Part shown: positions 41,801 to 53,285 of the stretch, one piece after another
How positions within the stretch are numbered: position 1 is the stretch's first letter
Layout: each line of letters opens with the position of its first letter
From: Owenia fusiformis
Taxonomy: Eukaryota > Annelida > Polychaeta > Sabellida > Oweniidae
Length of the DNA: 64,000 nt
Reading direction: 5' to 3'
NCBI GenBank assembly: GCA_903813345.2
Contig: CAIIXF020000002.1
Coordinates: forward strand, 8,637,555-8,701,554
Program-made: the position numbers and the translations under genes
The notes under the pieces: model-generated
The model's input: only the letters and a program-made list of their open reading frames with translations
What the model was told of the DNA's origin: nothing
Database searches by the model: none

Positions 41801-44570
41801 CTGTATCTTGCTACCATGTCAGAGAATGGATTCAGCCTTGTCTCACAATCGTGAGTTAAGAGGATGAGAAATTGTGTACACGTGGCACTTGATGGAACAT
41901 ATTTATTGGGCCCTGTGGAATGAATGTGGCATGCATACCACACAGTGATGATAAAATATTCAAAATCAACTATAGCATAACAAAATGGGGTAATCCATGA
42001 CCATAATGGTTTGTTTTGTTCAGCCTGCATTCAACTACATTGCATGTTAAACAAGCTGAAATAGCTTCAGAATATGTGACGTAAATGTCGGTCCCGGGGT
42101 ACCCGTACCTCCTTCACAGAAATAAGGACATATCAACATGTATTATATATTTTGTCTTCAAATCTTTAGAGTTGATAGATAATTGAATGATGTATCACTT
42201 AAAATTTAAACTGTTCGCTAGTTTTTGACATTGATTGATTGAAATTGATAGAAATCCAATAATTGATATGATTTGATTGGTTGCGCATGCATTACACTTG
42301 TGCAAGACACATCACTGAAAATAAATAACTGTTAAAACGGGAAGCTGTCATGTTACTGAAACTAACTGAAATAAAATGAACTTTTGGTCGTTGTTGTATG
42401 TGTTCTACAATGCTTCTATCTAAAATCCGTCAACATAATTTTTCAACAGACAATGAAACGATAACTGCTAATGAGTTTTCTATTTGGTGGTGGTGTATAT
42501 TTTACATTTTATACACATGCAAGAAAATTTAACAGTTATTTATTTGAATACTCTTCGGCCAATACGATTGTGGTGATCCAGAATGAAATGAAACATCTTG
42601 GTGTTCTTGTACTTTTGCAGACGATGTAGGTGAGGTACATATACACTAGGAATACTCAGAACATTAGTGTAGTAGTGGCAAGATTAATTCACCAAACAAG
42701 CTTTATTAGCTAGATAAATATTTAATTGGCGAAAATCCTATGCTCCAAAGAGCACGAAATATTGCAGGCACCAATCTAAGACGTTTTCAGTATGTGATGC
42801 GTTCGCAATATTTAGAAACAAACGTGATTTTTAAGGATTTACAGGCTCAATTAAATGTATATTTTAATCATATTAAATAAATAAAATTGAACAATTTCTT
42901 CGATACTATTGATTAATACTTAACAGGTAGTGAAATGAGCGATATAAAACACCACAAAATATCCATTAACATAGATAAAATAACGCTGAAAGATGAACTA
43001 GATTTGCGATTTGATTTGCGACAGCGTAAACGTCGTCGCAACTTTTTGTTTAGTTGCGATCAGAAAATCGATAACTTTGCGTCAGACTTGCGATGCGATG
43101 GAATGATAATAACATATTTGGGAAATAGTTGCGTTGCGATGTCTTGCGATGCGATTCGCATGCGATTTTGCGTTGCGACCAGATGATAATGAGGCCTCAG
43201 ATCTATCTGAAACGATGAAAACATCAATTTGCTCAAATTGCATGATCCTCGTGTTGTACCTTATCCCGTGCCTTCAACTGTTACGCTTAAGGTGCCATGA
43301 TACTAAACAGGAAATGACAAAACAGGAAGTGACAAAAAAAATTTGCAATTTTAGACATTTTTTGAACAAAGATAACAGAGTTCTGTTTTGACCTCCAGTC
43401 AATTCAACTAGTTCCACATATCATTTACAGGTCCAGGATCAAAATGTTCACGGTCAGAATGACCCTAAACACGATGAAATAAATAACCTTATTAGCCCTC
43501 TGAAAATGTGACTGAAAAATAACTTAAAGTAGGAGCTAGGAAAGGTCACTGAACAGAATCTTTTGAATTTTTCAGAAAATGTGCCCAATATATTGCTCTA
43601 AATGATACAATCTCATTTGATATCATTCATAGAAAAAGAAAAAAGTGAAAAAACTGATTTGAAAAGCGATCTATTTTCTTTTCTATGACCACCATATTAC
43701 CGCGGGTCATAATAGAAATCAAGATAAGTAAAAGAGACCGACTTGGGCAAGGATAAGTAAAAGAGACCGACTTGGGCAAGGCTACAAAAGCATGTATTTT
43801 TCAGAAAATATAGATGACCATGTATTTTAAAATGTTTACAAAAAACATCTTTTTAGAGATTTTTTGACGAATTAATATTTCCTCATTTTAAACACTCAAC
43901 AAAGTTGTTGTGCAATTTGGGGTTCCCTAAACAAAATCGACGTTAGATTCATCGCATCCACAATCATTCAAAATCAACATTTTTCTAGCAGATCAAAAAT
44001 ACAATAAATTCCCCTGAATGTTTATCTATTTTGATAGGAAATAGATGCATAATGATGACTAAAAACAACATAATATTTACATGGACATGGTATTTCGTTA
44101 GGAGATGTAAAAATATTTGTGCCACGTTTTATGTAGTGTTCAAAGTGGCATTATTATTGTTTGAAGAATTCAGACTGGACTTTATATATGTTTTGAAGGA
44201 ATCAGGGTTGATTTACTATTTTTATAGCGTTCAGAATGGCTTTATGCTGCTTATGATTTGCAAAATTATTGCATTATACAGAGTGCATTGCTGTATTTTG
44301 TAGGATGATGAGTGGCATTACTACGAAGCTATAAATTCAATGGAGAAAGCAGAACAAGACGGCGATTTGACATTTAACGAGGGCAAACTGTTACTGCTAA
44401 AATTAGGCAACAAAAACAAAGAAGAGAAGTGGGTGACAGGCTGTTACGACATTCCCGGGTGGAACACTTATATGTGTGGTTGGGTGCCAACAGGTTACTT
44501 TAAATTGACACCGGACTCGAATAATGCTTACCCGAAACCAGAACCAGCAATTTATGCTCAACGGAGGTAA
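38851..44570 (+). CDS. Predicted small secreted protein with an SH3-like domain
   Basis: Three exons, 38851-38936, 39342-39393 and 44304-44570, join in phase to 134 residues. Exon 1 encodes a signal peptide (hydrophobic GGLALVCLVNLAC, likely cleavage after CSA). Exon 2 encodes an amphipathic helix (EKALKILEALETLKRG). Exon 3 encodes an SH3-like fold: an acidic entry (DDEWHYYEA), DGDLTFNEGKLLLLKLG like the SH3 'D-L-F--GD' stretch, EKWVTGCYD like the W--G box, and CGWVPTGYFKL like GLFP-NYV. Two cysteines (GCYD and MCGW) may form a disulphide. Secreted SH3 domains are rare; the MIA/otoraplin family is the obvious comparison but I see no close match. A second in-frame ATG at 38860 is possible. The stop overlaps a good donor (CGGAG|GTAAAC), so a further exon is possible, though the nearest acceptor would give an intron of only about 43 bases. 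Confidence 0.7.
39493..39930. repeat. Two GTAGCCAGG-family repeat copies in the SH3-like gene intron
   Basis: The first copy (39493-39651) has GGCCCGCAGCCGACTTTTG and CCCCCGGCTATGGGCC ends. The second (39835-39930) starts CAGTGGCGTTGCCAGGATTC and matches 45583-45690. No coding content. Confidence 0.6.
39940..40432 (-). mobile_element. Degenerate mariner-like transposon
   Basis: The ends are TACAGGGTGGTCAAAAATG and TTTGACCACCCTGTA in inverted orientation. On the minus strand, frameshifted pieces resemble the C-terminal part of a mariner-like transposase (a LWDMPKVVYTE stretch like the family's FLWG-LK--VY motif). A second inverted pair (TACTCCCTGATATTT) lies just inside the ends. It is dead. 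Confidence 0.75.
40505..40802. repeat. Foldback repeat built of AAAGCG/CGCTTT motifs
   Basis: Arms of about 100 bp (starting CTCCGAGCTTTTCTACGAC on the left, mirrored by GTCGTAGAAAAGCTGGGAG on the right) are nearly perfect inverted copies around a loop of about 100 bp. The loop itself repeats CACCAACGGCG/ACCAACGGCGC. Reading frames on both strands across it are mirror images of one another and not genes. Confidence 0.85.
40860..41130. repeat. Degenerate ACGCTTTGAT repeat field
   Basis: Continues from the foldback with many imperfect copies of ACGCTTTGAT, CAAAGCGTA and related 10-11-mers in both orientations. It may be the diverged remainder of the same element. Confidence 0.55.
41187..42205 (+). 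mobile_element. Degenerate mariner element with transposase remnant
   Basis: The left end CGAGGGGTGATCAATAAGTA after TA is a mariner-type terminus. Subterminal inverted arms (about 41265-41393 and 42073-42203) share GGTCCCGGGGTACC-like and TTGTCTTCAAAT sequences. The frame at 41516-41782 encodes a decayed C-terminal catalytic region: HMENVPAHRSQNV stands for the usual HxDNAPAH with the catalytic Asp changed to Glu, and YCPDLLTCDLF for YSPDLAPCDxF. It is inactive. Confidence 0.85.
43008..43185. repeat. TTGCGATGCGAT motif cluster
   Basis: Imperfect copies of TTGCGAT, GATGCGAT and TTGCGAC are packed into about 180 bp, in a sequence otherwise AT-rich. The open frame across it is a by-product. 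Confidence 0.55.
43723..43780. repeat. Exact 29-bp tandem duplication
   Basis: Two identical adjacent units, starting GATAAGTAAAAGAGACCGAC. A recent local duplication or assembly artefact. Confidence 0.9.
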
Positions 44571-47500
44571 ACAAACACGAGGCTCTGCAAAGTATAAAGA
44601 TTTTATTTACAGACGTTTGAATATTTGCTACTACCACCAAGATCTGCACACCCGGCGGCTCCACCCGCACCCACATGCGAGGCTTCGGTGCTCACTGGAT
44701 CGGCCCTCCTACTCGTCAAAATGAAGTCTTATATGACAAAACCCGCTCTCATTGACTTCAAAGGAGGGGGAGTTGTTTGTAGAATGAATAAGGGGAGTTT
44801 TTCAAGCATTTCGCTTCTGTTTTTCATCCAAAAACATCAATACACTTTGAAACATTTTATTGAGTATAAGATTGCACCATATAATCCCCAAAAATATTTC
44901 TCATTTTCAAGGATTATCTTTAGCCTAATACACACCTTATTGGGTTGTTTTGCTTTATACCGTAACCCCAAAAGGTGTGTATTAAAGATTTACTTTCCTG
45001 TTATCTCAAAATCTGCTCGGAACTGTACTATTGGATTTCTATGGGAAATTCTTCAAAGAGAAAATTCAAGGGATTAAGGAATTAATGATGTTTTTAGATG
45101 AAAGACATAAGCGAAATGCATGAAAAACGCCCCTGATTCATTCTACAAACAACCCCCCCCCCACCTTTGAATCGTCAATTTAATTTTGCCTTGACTATTT
45201 CGGATCCTAGGTTTTCATCTGTGAATTGTTATTAACTACCCATTGTCCAAGGAGGATTGGCTCCCAGGCTTCCATTACGACATTCAACCTTGAACTTGAT
45301 CAATATAAACATTGAAAATGTCGTTATTTTCTAATATTATAACTGATTATTATTTCATAATCAGCGATCCAAAAGATCTGTACTAATATCTTGATCACTT
45401 CTTGTGTGTGTTTGTTAGTAATTTTTAATTTGGAAATAAGACCAAAATTCGCAACTCAAATTCTGAAGTAAAGGTGGTGGCTGTTTCAATTTGAATTTGG
45501 TTTATCGCTACATCTCCAGAAAAGGCAGAATATCGAAATTGAAGTATGGGGGCCAATCTCCATTGCTCCGTGTCGACTGTATCAGTGGCGTAGCCAGGAT
45601 TTGATGACCGGGGGTTCTATTTTTATGTTATTCACAAATCCCCCCCCCCCCTTCATTAGGGTTCCTTAAAAAATGCAATTTGTACAATTACACTCCCTCC
45701 AAAAGTTTGGCAATCCTAATTAACCCATTGGCTTATGTATTATAAGCACCTTTAAGTTTGAAATCTTATTTGTAAAGAAAAAACTATTTTGGAAGGGGAA
45801 ATATAATTCATTTTAATACCTTCATTAAGTTAAGTAGACAATTGAATTTTATTTAACAAAAATGATGTCTTTATTTACGTTAAGCAAAGTCTGAAGGTAA
45901 TAGGCTTTATCAAGAAACCTCTCCCATTGAAATAACAAAGGACGTAAAAATGATTTTCAAAAATGACCTTGTAGCTTTGTAACTTTAATGTTCACAAAGT
46001 AAAATAAACAGGCAACGTGCAAAAAAAGTCAAACAACTAGGACAAAATAAATCACCTCATGCAATGGCTTATGACTATTTTTCAGGAATTTTGTTGGAAG
46101 CCAGTTCGGATCAAATGCAAGGTTATTGAAATTGGCGCAAACACCCTATACTCCGAAAGATCGTTCTTCTACGATAACTTTTCACAACGTTTACACGAAG
46201 GCTTTTTAAACTATTCAGGATAGTTGTATTGCTTAAATCTGGGGTAACAAAATTACAAGCAACATGTATAATTACCAATCCATTCCTTACAATATCAAAT
46301 ACAATATCTCCCAAAAGATTCACAAATAATTCATTTCACAGCGTTTTGAATAAAGTTATTATTGATTCAAAGTGCAAAAATGAGTGAAAAATGTTTAAAT
46401 TCTCCCAAATAATAAGAATGATAACCGTTTTTATAGAAAAATAATACATTTTTGTAAAAATCTTTAGTTTTCCTCGAATAAAGTATGCACTTTTGTGATT
46501 TTTAGAAAATAGACATGAAAAGGAACGACATGAGCCAGAAATATTCTAAAATTGAAACAATTTTTTGTTTAGACTGCTCTGATTCTCTCTTTAACATGAA
46601 AATGGAGAGCAAGTAAACTGGAACGATAAAAAATTGAATTCTATAGAATCTCTTAGATGAGTGGAGTGTATCTGGAAAAAAATCATTTTTTGCAATGATT
46701 GATTTTTCTTTGGAAAAGTGATGGGTAAATAAATACTAAACAAATGAAAGAATGAATAAATTGAACAATATACGATATACGCTTTTAAATAATTCATTTC
46801 ACAGCGTTTTGAATTATTTAACGCGGGGACTTGCCAGCCTCAGGGACGTCCCAAGAAATATTTTAAATTTTATTGAAATAAAACAAAACAAAGATGTACA
46901 CATTTGAAAGAACATGTGTTTCATCAATATTACGACTATTCCAGATATTTATTCGTCAATGTTCATCATCGGAGTATGGGACGTCTGAATTTTTCAATAA
47001 CTTCGTATTGGACCAGAATTGGCTTAAAACAAAATTCCTACAAAGGACTGATTTAGCCATTGCCCAAGATGGGTTATTTTGTCCGAGAAGAAGCAGCTTT
47101 TAAGTTAATTGTGCGAAATTATTGTTATTTCTAAATGTAAAATCTCATGCTCTGGGGTCTTCCCAAAATTAAATCTCACCCCGTGCCTAAGGTTGCCAAA
47201 CGTTTTGAGGGAAGTGTAACTTCACTTTGACATGTTTTTAGCGAAATGAGGCTCTCGTGTTCACCATAACAAAATTATATCTATTCATTTACTGCTCATA
47301 TATGTAGTTTTCAAATAGCAAAGTGATTTAATGTTTCTGGTTATATGCATATTTCGCAAAATGATATTTTTGGAAATCCTGACCGGGGGTTCGTTCGAAC
47401 CCACCGAACCCCCGCTGGCTACGGCTATGTGTATAACTATTGAACAAGTATACCAATTATTGATAATATTGGACAATTTAAACATTTGAATAGGTTTTTA

Positions 47501-47939
47501 TTGTAGATTAATGCTTTAACAAACTCAGAATTGCATGCATGACTTTGAAGTTTTTAATAAAAGATAAAACAATGAGACAAGACTTTTTGTTTTTGTGTTT
47601 TGATATCAAGACTTAACTAATAATTGTAAAATTTTCTCTTGGCGACCACGTTAAGAAATTGAAAAAGCGTTACATGTATGTCTTTGACATTGAATCCTTT
47701 GTACATCAGTGAACATTTAATATGCTTATATAGTTGACCAGTTACCCATGAGTTTAGAAATCTTAAAGGGCGTTGGTGTTTCACACACAGACAAATGCCA
47801 TCGTTTGAGTAGTTGGCAAATATTACAGGCGATGATACGGTACACACTGCATTCTGAAATCTGAATTACAAAGTTGTGCTTTAATTGCTACTAAAATAAC
47901 ATGCTGTCAATGATACACAGTCTCGCTCTAAATAGTAAA
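44571..47939. other. Gene-less interval with scattered repeats
   Basis: It holds a GTAGCCAGG-family copy (45583-45690) next to a Tc1-type end (CACTCCCTCCAAAAGTTTGG, 45691-45710). A 27-bp direct repeat, AATAATTCATTTCACAGCGT onward, lies at 46325-46351 and 46788-46814. A further GTAGCCAGG-type end is at 47376-47430. No convincing exons. Confidence 0.45.
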
Positions 47940-48786
47940 ATGAGGGTGGGTCAATAAACGCCACTTTCTTTAAAAACACCATGACTTTTTTATTTTTCAA
48001 CCTACACAACCAACTTTTGCAGTTATATAGGGCCAGTCTTGGTCGCAATGCTGATATATAGCATTACATTGAAATGTTGGCAAAGTTTCCTTCAACTTGT
48101 CTTAATTGCCAGTTTAAGTTAAGCAATATTTGAGATTGGTTGCTTATATACCATCTTATGGAGACCTTTCCATATACTATAATCACTGGGGTTTGTATCA
48201 AGACTATTAGCTGGAACACTAGAGTTTAGTTATAAACTACCCTCTGCCTGGTAAAGACCATCTTTGCGCGCTCGGTCTTCACTGCGTTCATCGACCGACG
48301 GGAGCCGAGTGAAGGAAGATGATGAACGCAGTGAAGACCGAGCGTGCGATGATGAGAAAAACTAGGGGTGTGTAGGTATTTTCATCTTTGCGCGCTCGGT
48401 CTTCACTGCGTTCATTGGCCGACGGGAGCCGAGTGAATTAGGAGTAAAGACTATGCATGTATTACAGTTAAGCAACCCCGTCCCTACGACCAATGCTCGT
48501 GACAGCTCGGGTTATAAATCTTCCACACCTACTGCTCTAAACTCCCGGCTAAATTATTCTCAGCAAATCAGCGCAGGCCGTATCAGTTCTGGTAGATTAT
48601 GCAAATTATGTTAATTTCTCATGGCACACCACATGTTAAAGTGAGACGCTGGTGGCATTGTTTATCCAAGTATAAGTATACAATTCATAATGCATAACTA
48701 GATTGCAACTTCAAGTTTCATTTGGTATGCAAATTATGATTTTGCATCAAACTTTAAAAAGGTAGCTTTTTTGGCCCACCCTGTAG
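47940..48786. mobile_element. Probable mariner-type non-autonomous element
   Basis: The left end GGGTGGGTCAATAAACG and right end TTTTTTGGCCCACCCTGTA are imperfect inverted copies, similar to the smaller MITE at 52327-52484. No transposase. A GC-richer repeat (48259-48438) lies inside. Confidence 0.55.
48259..48438. repeat. GC-rich direct and inverted repeat cluster
   Basis: A unit of about 57 bp starting CATCTTTGCGCGCTCGGTCT occurs at 48259-48315 and 48382-48438. Between them, 48316-48350 holds an inverted copy of its first half (GATGAACGCAGTGAAGACCG). The RNA would fold into a strong stem with either flanking copy. Confidence 0.85.
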
Positions 48787-49339
48787 ATATAACGACTGAT
48801 CAAAGCTAGTTCACATTTGCTCAGACTATGATATAGAGGTGGAGCATTCCGAAATCTAGAAATACGTGTAACTTGGGGACACGCCTTTACTCCCAAACCC
48901 AATACTCCGAAACCAAATACTTCGAAGTTAATATATTGACTTAAAGGCAGGAATTCCTTACCACATGGTAAATTAAACCACAACCCCATTTTGATGCAGC
49001 CTATTACATAACTGCTGTAACAGTTTTCATTACATTTTTCAACCCAGATAGGTACTACTATTTAAAGGACGAATGTCTTTAAGACCCTATATTAGCCCCC
49101 AAGATATTTAGACGAAATTGTACAGGATATCAAAGAAGGGACTTTGTTTGATAACCAGATCCAAAATCCAAAAATTAGGTCATTCTGACCTTTATATTTC
49201 AAAATATAGGCCATTCTATTACATGTATAAAATGACCTTTTGAAGGAAAAGTCACTGTTTTCACATCATTATTGTCACTGTTTCTATTTATTATCAAAAT
49301 AATCATTATTTACAGTCAATCAAAACTTTTTAATTGATC

Positions 49340-49700
49340 CTTTTGGAATTATCTTACATAATAGAGACAAAGCATAATGGGCAACATTTGAAAACACATA
49401 AAATATAACAAGTCAAAAATGCAAAAAATATTGAATATACTCATTGAGATCAACTGTCTACAAAAATATGTCAGAGAAGAATATTGAGTTTTTTAATTTA
49501 CATCACAATGAGAAAGAACAAGGGGCAACATTAAAAAACACATGAAGTAATGCATATCAATCAGCTATGTATTGATCTGCTTCCTTGAGATCAATTGCTC
49601 ATATACAGTTTGTTTTAAAGTGGCAGTAAAATACTGAATTTATTATTTTGCATGACAGTGAGGAAGCACAAAGGGCAACATTTGAAAACACACAAAAGGT
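49340..49700. repeat. Three diverged tandem units of about 145-150 bp
   Basis: GGGCAACATTTGAAAACACA-like segments recur at about 49378, 49522 and 49672. TTGAGATCAA(C/T)TG and ATACTGAATTT-type segments recur at matching offsets. Non-coding. Confidence 0.65.
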
Positions 49701-50737
49701 TACTCTGGACTTTACATAACTGTTGTACTTCTGTACTGTAGATGAGCACATTCATGTGTTTGTTCATTATAATAGAGACTCTATGAGCTATCATCATCTT
49801 CTTCAGATGACAACATTTCAGACATATCTTTTGATTTAAAATGTCAAACTTTGTGCATTTCCTTTGCTTTTATACCCCTTGTGCCCACCACAGCCTAGGA
49901 ACAAAATAGCACAATCAATGTGACTGTGCACATGAACCTACAGCCCTACTCCCAACTGGGCATGAACAACACAAGACAGTGATTGCATCAATACTATTAC
50001 ATACATCTGTATCTGGGTTGTACTCCACCCATGTATAGTGAGATTTAGAGGACACAAACCTCTTACTGGGCTTTTACACAAATAAAGCATGTTTCTTTTT
50101 TTTAACAATGATGGTATATTTCCCATCTACTCGAAGATGGTTGTCTGTGCATCGTTTAGATTGGTTGGCTTGATATACACCAAAAGTGAGTTGACATACA
50201 TCGTCTTCAGTCAGAATGGGGAAGTCCTCAAAAGAGTCCACTACAATTTAGATGTAACCCTCTGTCTCCATATAGGGGGTTCTGAGTGATTGCAGTTCAC
50301 TCATACAATTCCTTTTGCTCTGGGGATTTTATTAGCAAATGTCGTTTCCCGCCTACTTATTGTGACTTACAGTATATTTCTTCTGCACAATAAAGTTGAG
50401 CTTGATTTCTAAATATGAACATTGGTTTGATCAGCCAGAGAAATATTAAAAAATATTCATTGACAAAAATGACGCCTGTCACATGAAGATTAAATGATTG
50501 TACAACAATCATCTCAATTTTGCATGTACATTTATATGAATGTATAGAAAGGAATTACATGTTATTATGTTGTGTAGAGCCATGGTAAAAATATGTGCTT
50601 CTCTAGAGGTCATGCTTCAGTGCAAGCATAAATATAAGTTCACGAAATGATAATATGAAATATGAAAATATACTTGAATATATAAAACACAATTGTCACA
50701 ATCATTCTAAGGATTTTCAAAAGATCCATTTTTGTAC

Positions 50738-50838
50738 AACGCCTGGCCCTTACCTAGATTTTTACATATCTCAAGAAGTACCTTAGAAGTACACTATTCC
50801 CTCACTACATATAACTTTCTAGGTAAGAACCAGGCGTT
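50738..50838. repeat. Isolated inverted repeat (hairpin)
   Basis: AACGCCTGGCCCTTACCTAGA pairs with TCTAGGTAAGAACCAGGCGT across a loop of about 60 bases, with one or two mismatches. It could be a small foldback element or a structured RNA; nothing else identifies it. Confidence 0.6.
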
Positions 50839-51489
50839 ATATGAACAAAGCAAGAGTTTATCATGACCTTCCTCTCTCTAAAAATAAGTAGGTCAACACA
50901 ATTGCAAACATAACTAATCCCTACTCAATGACCTATATTGAAATATGACTATTTATATGTACAAAATATTAATCCAATGAGTGTATAGAGTGACACAATC
51001 AAACAATGGGACATCTGCCAAGTTGGGTTCATACATCCTGGAGACATTTTCTGAGACTGATAAAGAATTCACATTTTCACAGGAAGTGATACATACCTCC
51101 CAAATCAACCAAAATATACTTATATCAGTAATGTTGAATGTTTTTTATTGCTTTTTCTTGAAAATATACATATTTATCTACAATTTGATCCTACATATCA
51201 AGGATATTAACAACATTGCATTTTTCAAAAAATGTTAAGTGACCCCAGGGGTGTCTATAGCCATTCGTTCTTTAAAATGGCCATCTGATTCAGAATATAT
51301 TCATGAATAACTTTCTGACAGCTGACTCTTGGCAAAAATACAAGAGATATATGGAAAAACAGGTCTTAGGTGTTAGATTCTGTGGACATTTAAAATTCAA
51401 ACATGATCATGCTATTACATTATTTTCTAACTGACTCTCTGCTTTTATAGTGGAGCTCTGCCTTTAAAAATCAAACAGGCACATTTGTA

Positions 51490-52213
51490 GAAAGGAGTGG
51501 TATCGATAAGGAGAACTGAATTCAACAATGGTTTTCTCTTAAACCAATCATTGAAAACATTCTGTAAAAACACGGTATTTTATGTAATGTTGACTGACTG
51601 ACAACAATTTAATGCGAAAAATATTTAGAAATATTTTATATAACTGTTTTTGTTAACATTTATTGTTTTTTTAGTGCAATTGTTTTTGCTCCTTTCTACC
51701 AATTCTTGAGAATGAAATAAAATGTCTTTCCGAACCTTTCTGGAACAAAATAGCATATACACCATGGTTTTAGACCTCTCAATATTATAGTTATACAAGG
51801 GAATTTTTGGTTGATTTTAAAAAAGTATTCAAAAAATTAAAACGATAAAAATCAAGATAAACCTTTTATTTCATTAACAAGATACTTTTTTAAGATCAAC
51901 CAGAATTTCATTTGTACAATTACAATATTGAGAGACCTAAACATGTTGTGTTTATGTCGTTTTGTTCCAATGAGGTTCGGAAAGATGTTTCATTTCACTC
52001 TGGAAACATGATACCAAGAACAAAACAAGTGTTTGATGTGTTTTCTGAAACAATATATAATGAAAGTATATATGTATATTTCAAATTATGTTGTTACCAT
52101 TTAAAAGATGCCCATTAAATTGACGATGTGTTAATTTTTTAGATTCTTTTGATGACTGGTTTAAGAGAAACGTGTGTTCAAAAAGTTCTCCATATCGATA
52201 CCATTCCTCTTCT
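51490..52213. mobile_element. Foldback MITE, uninterrupted copy
   Basis: The outer arms (GAAAGGAGTGGTATCGATAA on the left, its inverted form ending CATATCGATACCATTCCTC on the right) and the inner arms (AATGTCTTTCCGAAC against GTTCGGAAAGATG) form a palindrome centred near 51855. It contains a single intact TTAA where the copy at 35188-37006 has an insertion. Non-coding. Confidence 0.8.
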
Positions 52214-52326
52214 AATTTTTAATATGTTTAGCTGTTAAGTTGCACAAGAAACTCTCAAAATTCAAAAAATGGTGACTTCCTAAAAATCTCAATAATTAGG
52301 GAGATCTCAAGTATGGCTATATTATA

Positions 52327-52484
52327 CAGAGTGGGCCAAAAAAAGTCCAGAGATTTATTTATCCCACTTCAGGAACAATTTTAAAATTAATTTCTGCATA
52401 TCCTGTAACAATTTTATTGAAATCCATGCATTTTCAAAAAGGTTATATCGAAATAAAAAATATGGACGTTTTTGGCCCACCTTG
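52327..52484. mobile_element. Small mariner-type MITE (158 bp)
   Basis: The ends CAGAGTGGGCCAAAAAAAGTCC and GGACGTTTTTGGCCCACCTTG are inverted copies next to TA on both sides. The same end type occurs at 47940-48786. Confidence 0.75.
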
Positions 52485-52745
52485 TACTGCCTGAAGCATT
52501 ACATTGGTATTTATTTCAGATTTATGAATAATTTGTTGGTTGGGATTTGTAAATAAGAATTTCAGAATTCATTACAGCCTGCAATTTGCATCATCAGCAA
52601 ATTTGATACAAATCTTCAGTCCTGGAAAATACCTCGGCTTAAAAATAAATTACCCTCCCGTGTGGCATGTGGAAATTAAACAAGGGAGCATTGTCTTAGC
52701 ATATTTAAAAGCCAGTAATTATAAAAATTCATTTACACTACAGGC

Positions 52746-53285
52746 CAGGGTGTCCTGGAAGTGCGGGCCTACCTAGGCAGACATATACCAATGTCATAGT
52801 ACTGTACCATAGCATGTGTCCTATATCATTTTAAAGCTTATCCAAAGTTACATTTGCCAAGTATCATGGTTCAACTCACAACTGTTAAAAATGTTACAGG
52901 CATTTCAAAACTGAGTGTTTAGCCAAAAATATAGTTCATTTCAGTCTCCTGGAAACAGCCATGACCTGAATGTGACCGAAAATATGGGTGCTATTGTCGA
53001 AGATAGGATGGATATTGAATTCTAAAAAGAGGACGTTGAGGGTTGATACTCCAAGGAAACTCTTCTAAAATGCCTTAAAAGGTTTTATGAGGATTACAAA
53101 ATGCCAAATCCCCATACACCGTCTATATTTTGGTGAAAAACTGAATTTAATTTTGGCCAAACACTAAATTTTGAAATGCCTGTAACTTTTTCCAATTTAG
53201 GATTTGAACCATGATACTTGGCAAATCAATGTAACTTTGAATGAACTTTAAAATGATATATGACACATACATTCGGGACACCCTG
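52746..53285. mobile_element. CAGGGTGTCC-family MITE, copy 1
   Basis: About 540 bp, ending CGGGACACCCTG. The body shares ATATCATTTTAAAGCTTATC and AAGTATCATGGTTCAACTC with copy 2 (57414-57884). Its two halves are themselves inverted copies (AGGCATTTCAAAACT against a mirrored GAAATGCCTGTAAC). Confidence 0.85.

Noticed and set aside
42935-43391. Two Arg/Cys-rich frames of 83-85 codons
   Set aside because: They reflect the TTGCGATGCGAT motif cluster.
46894-47103. 69-codon plus-strand frame
   Set aside because: No recognisable domain, no splice support, and composition typical of random AT-rich frames.
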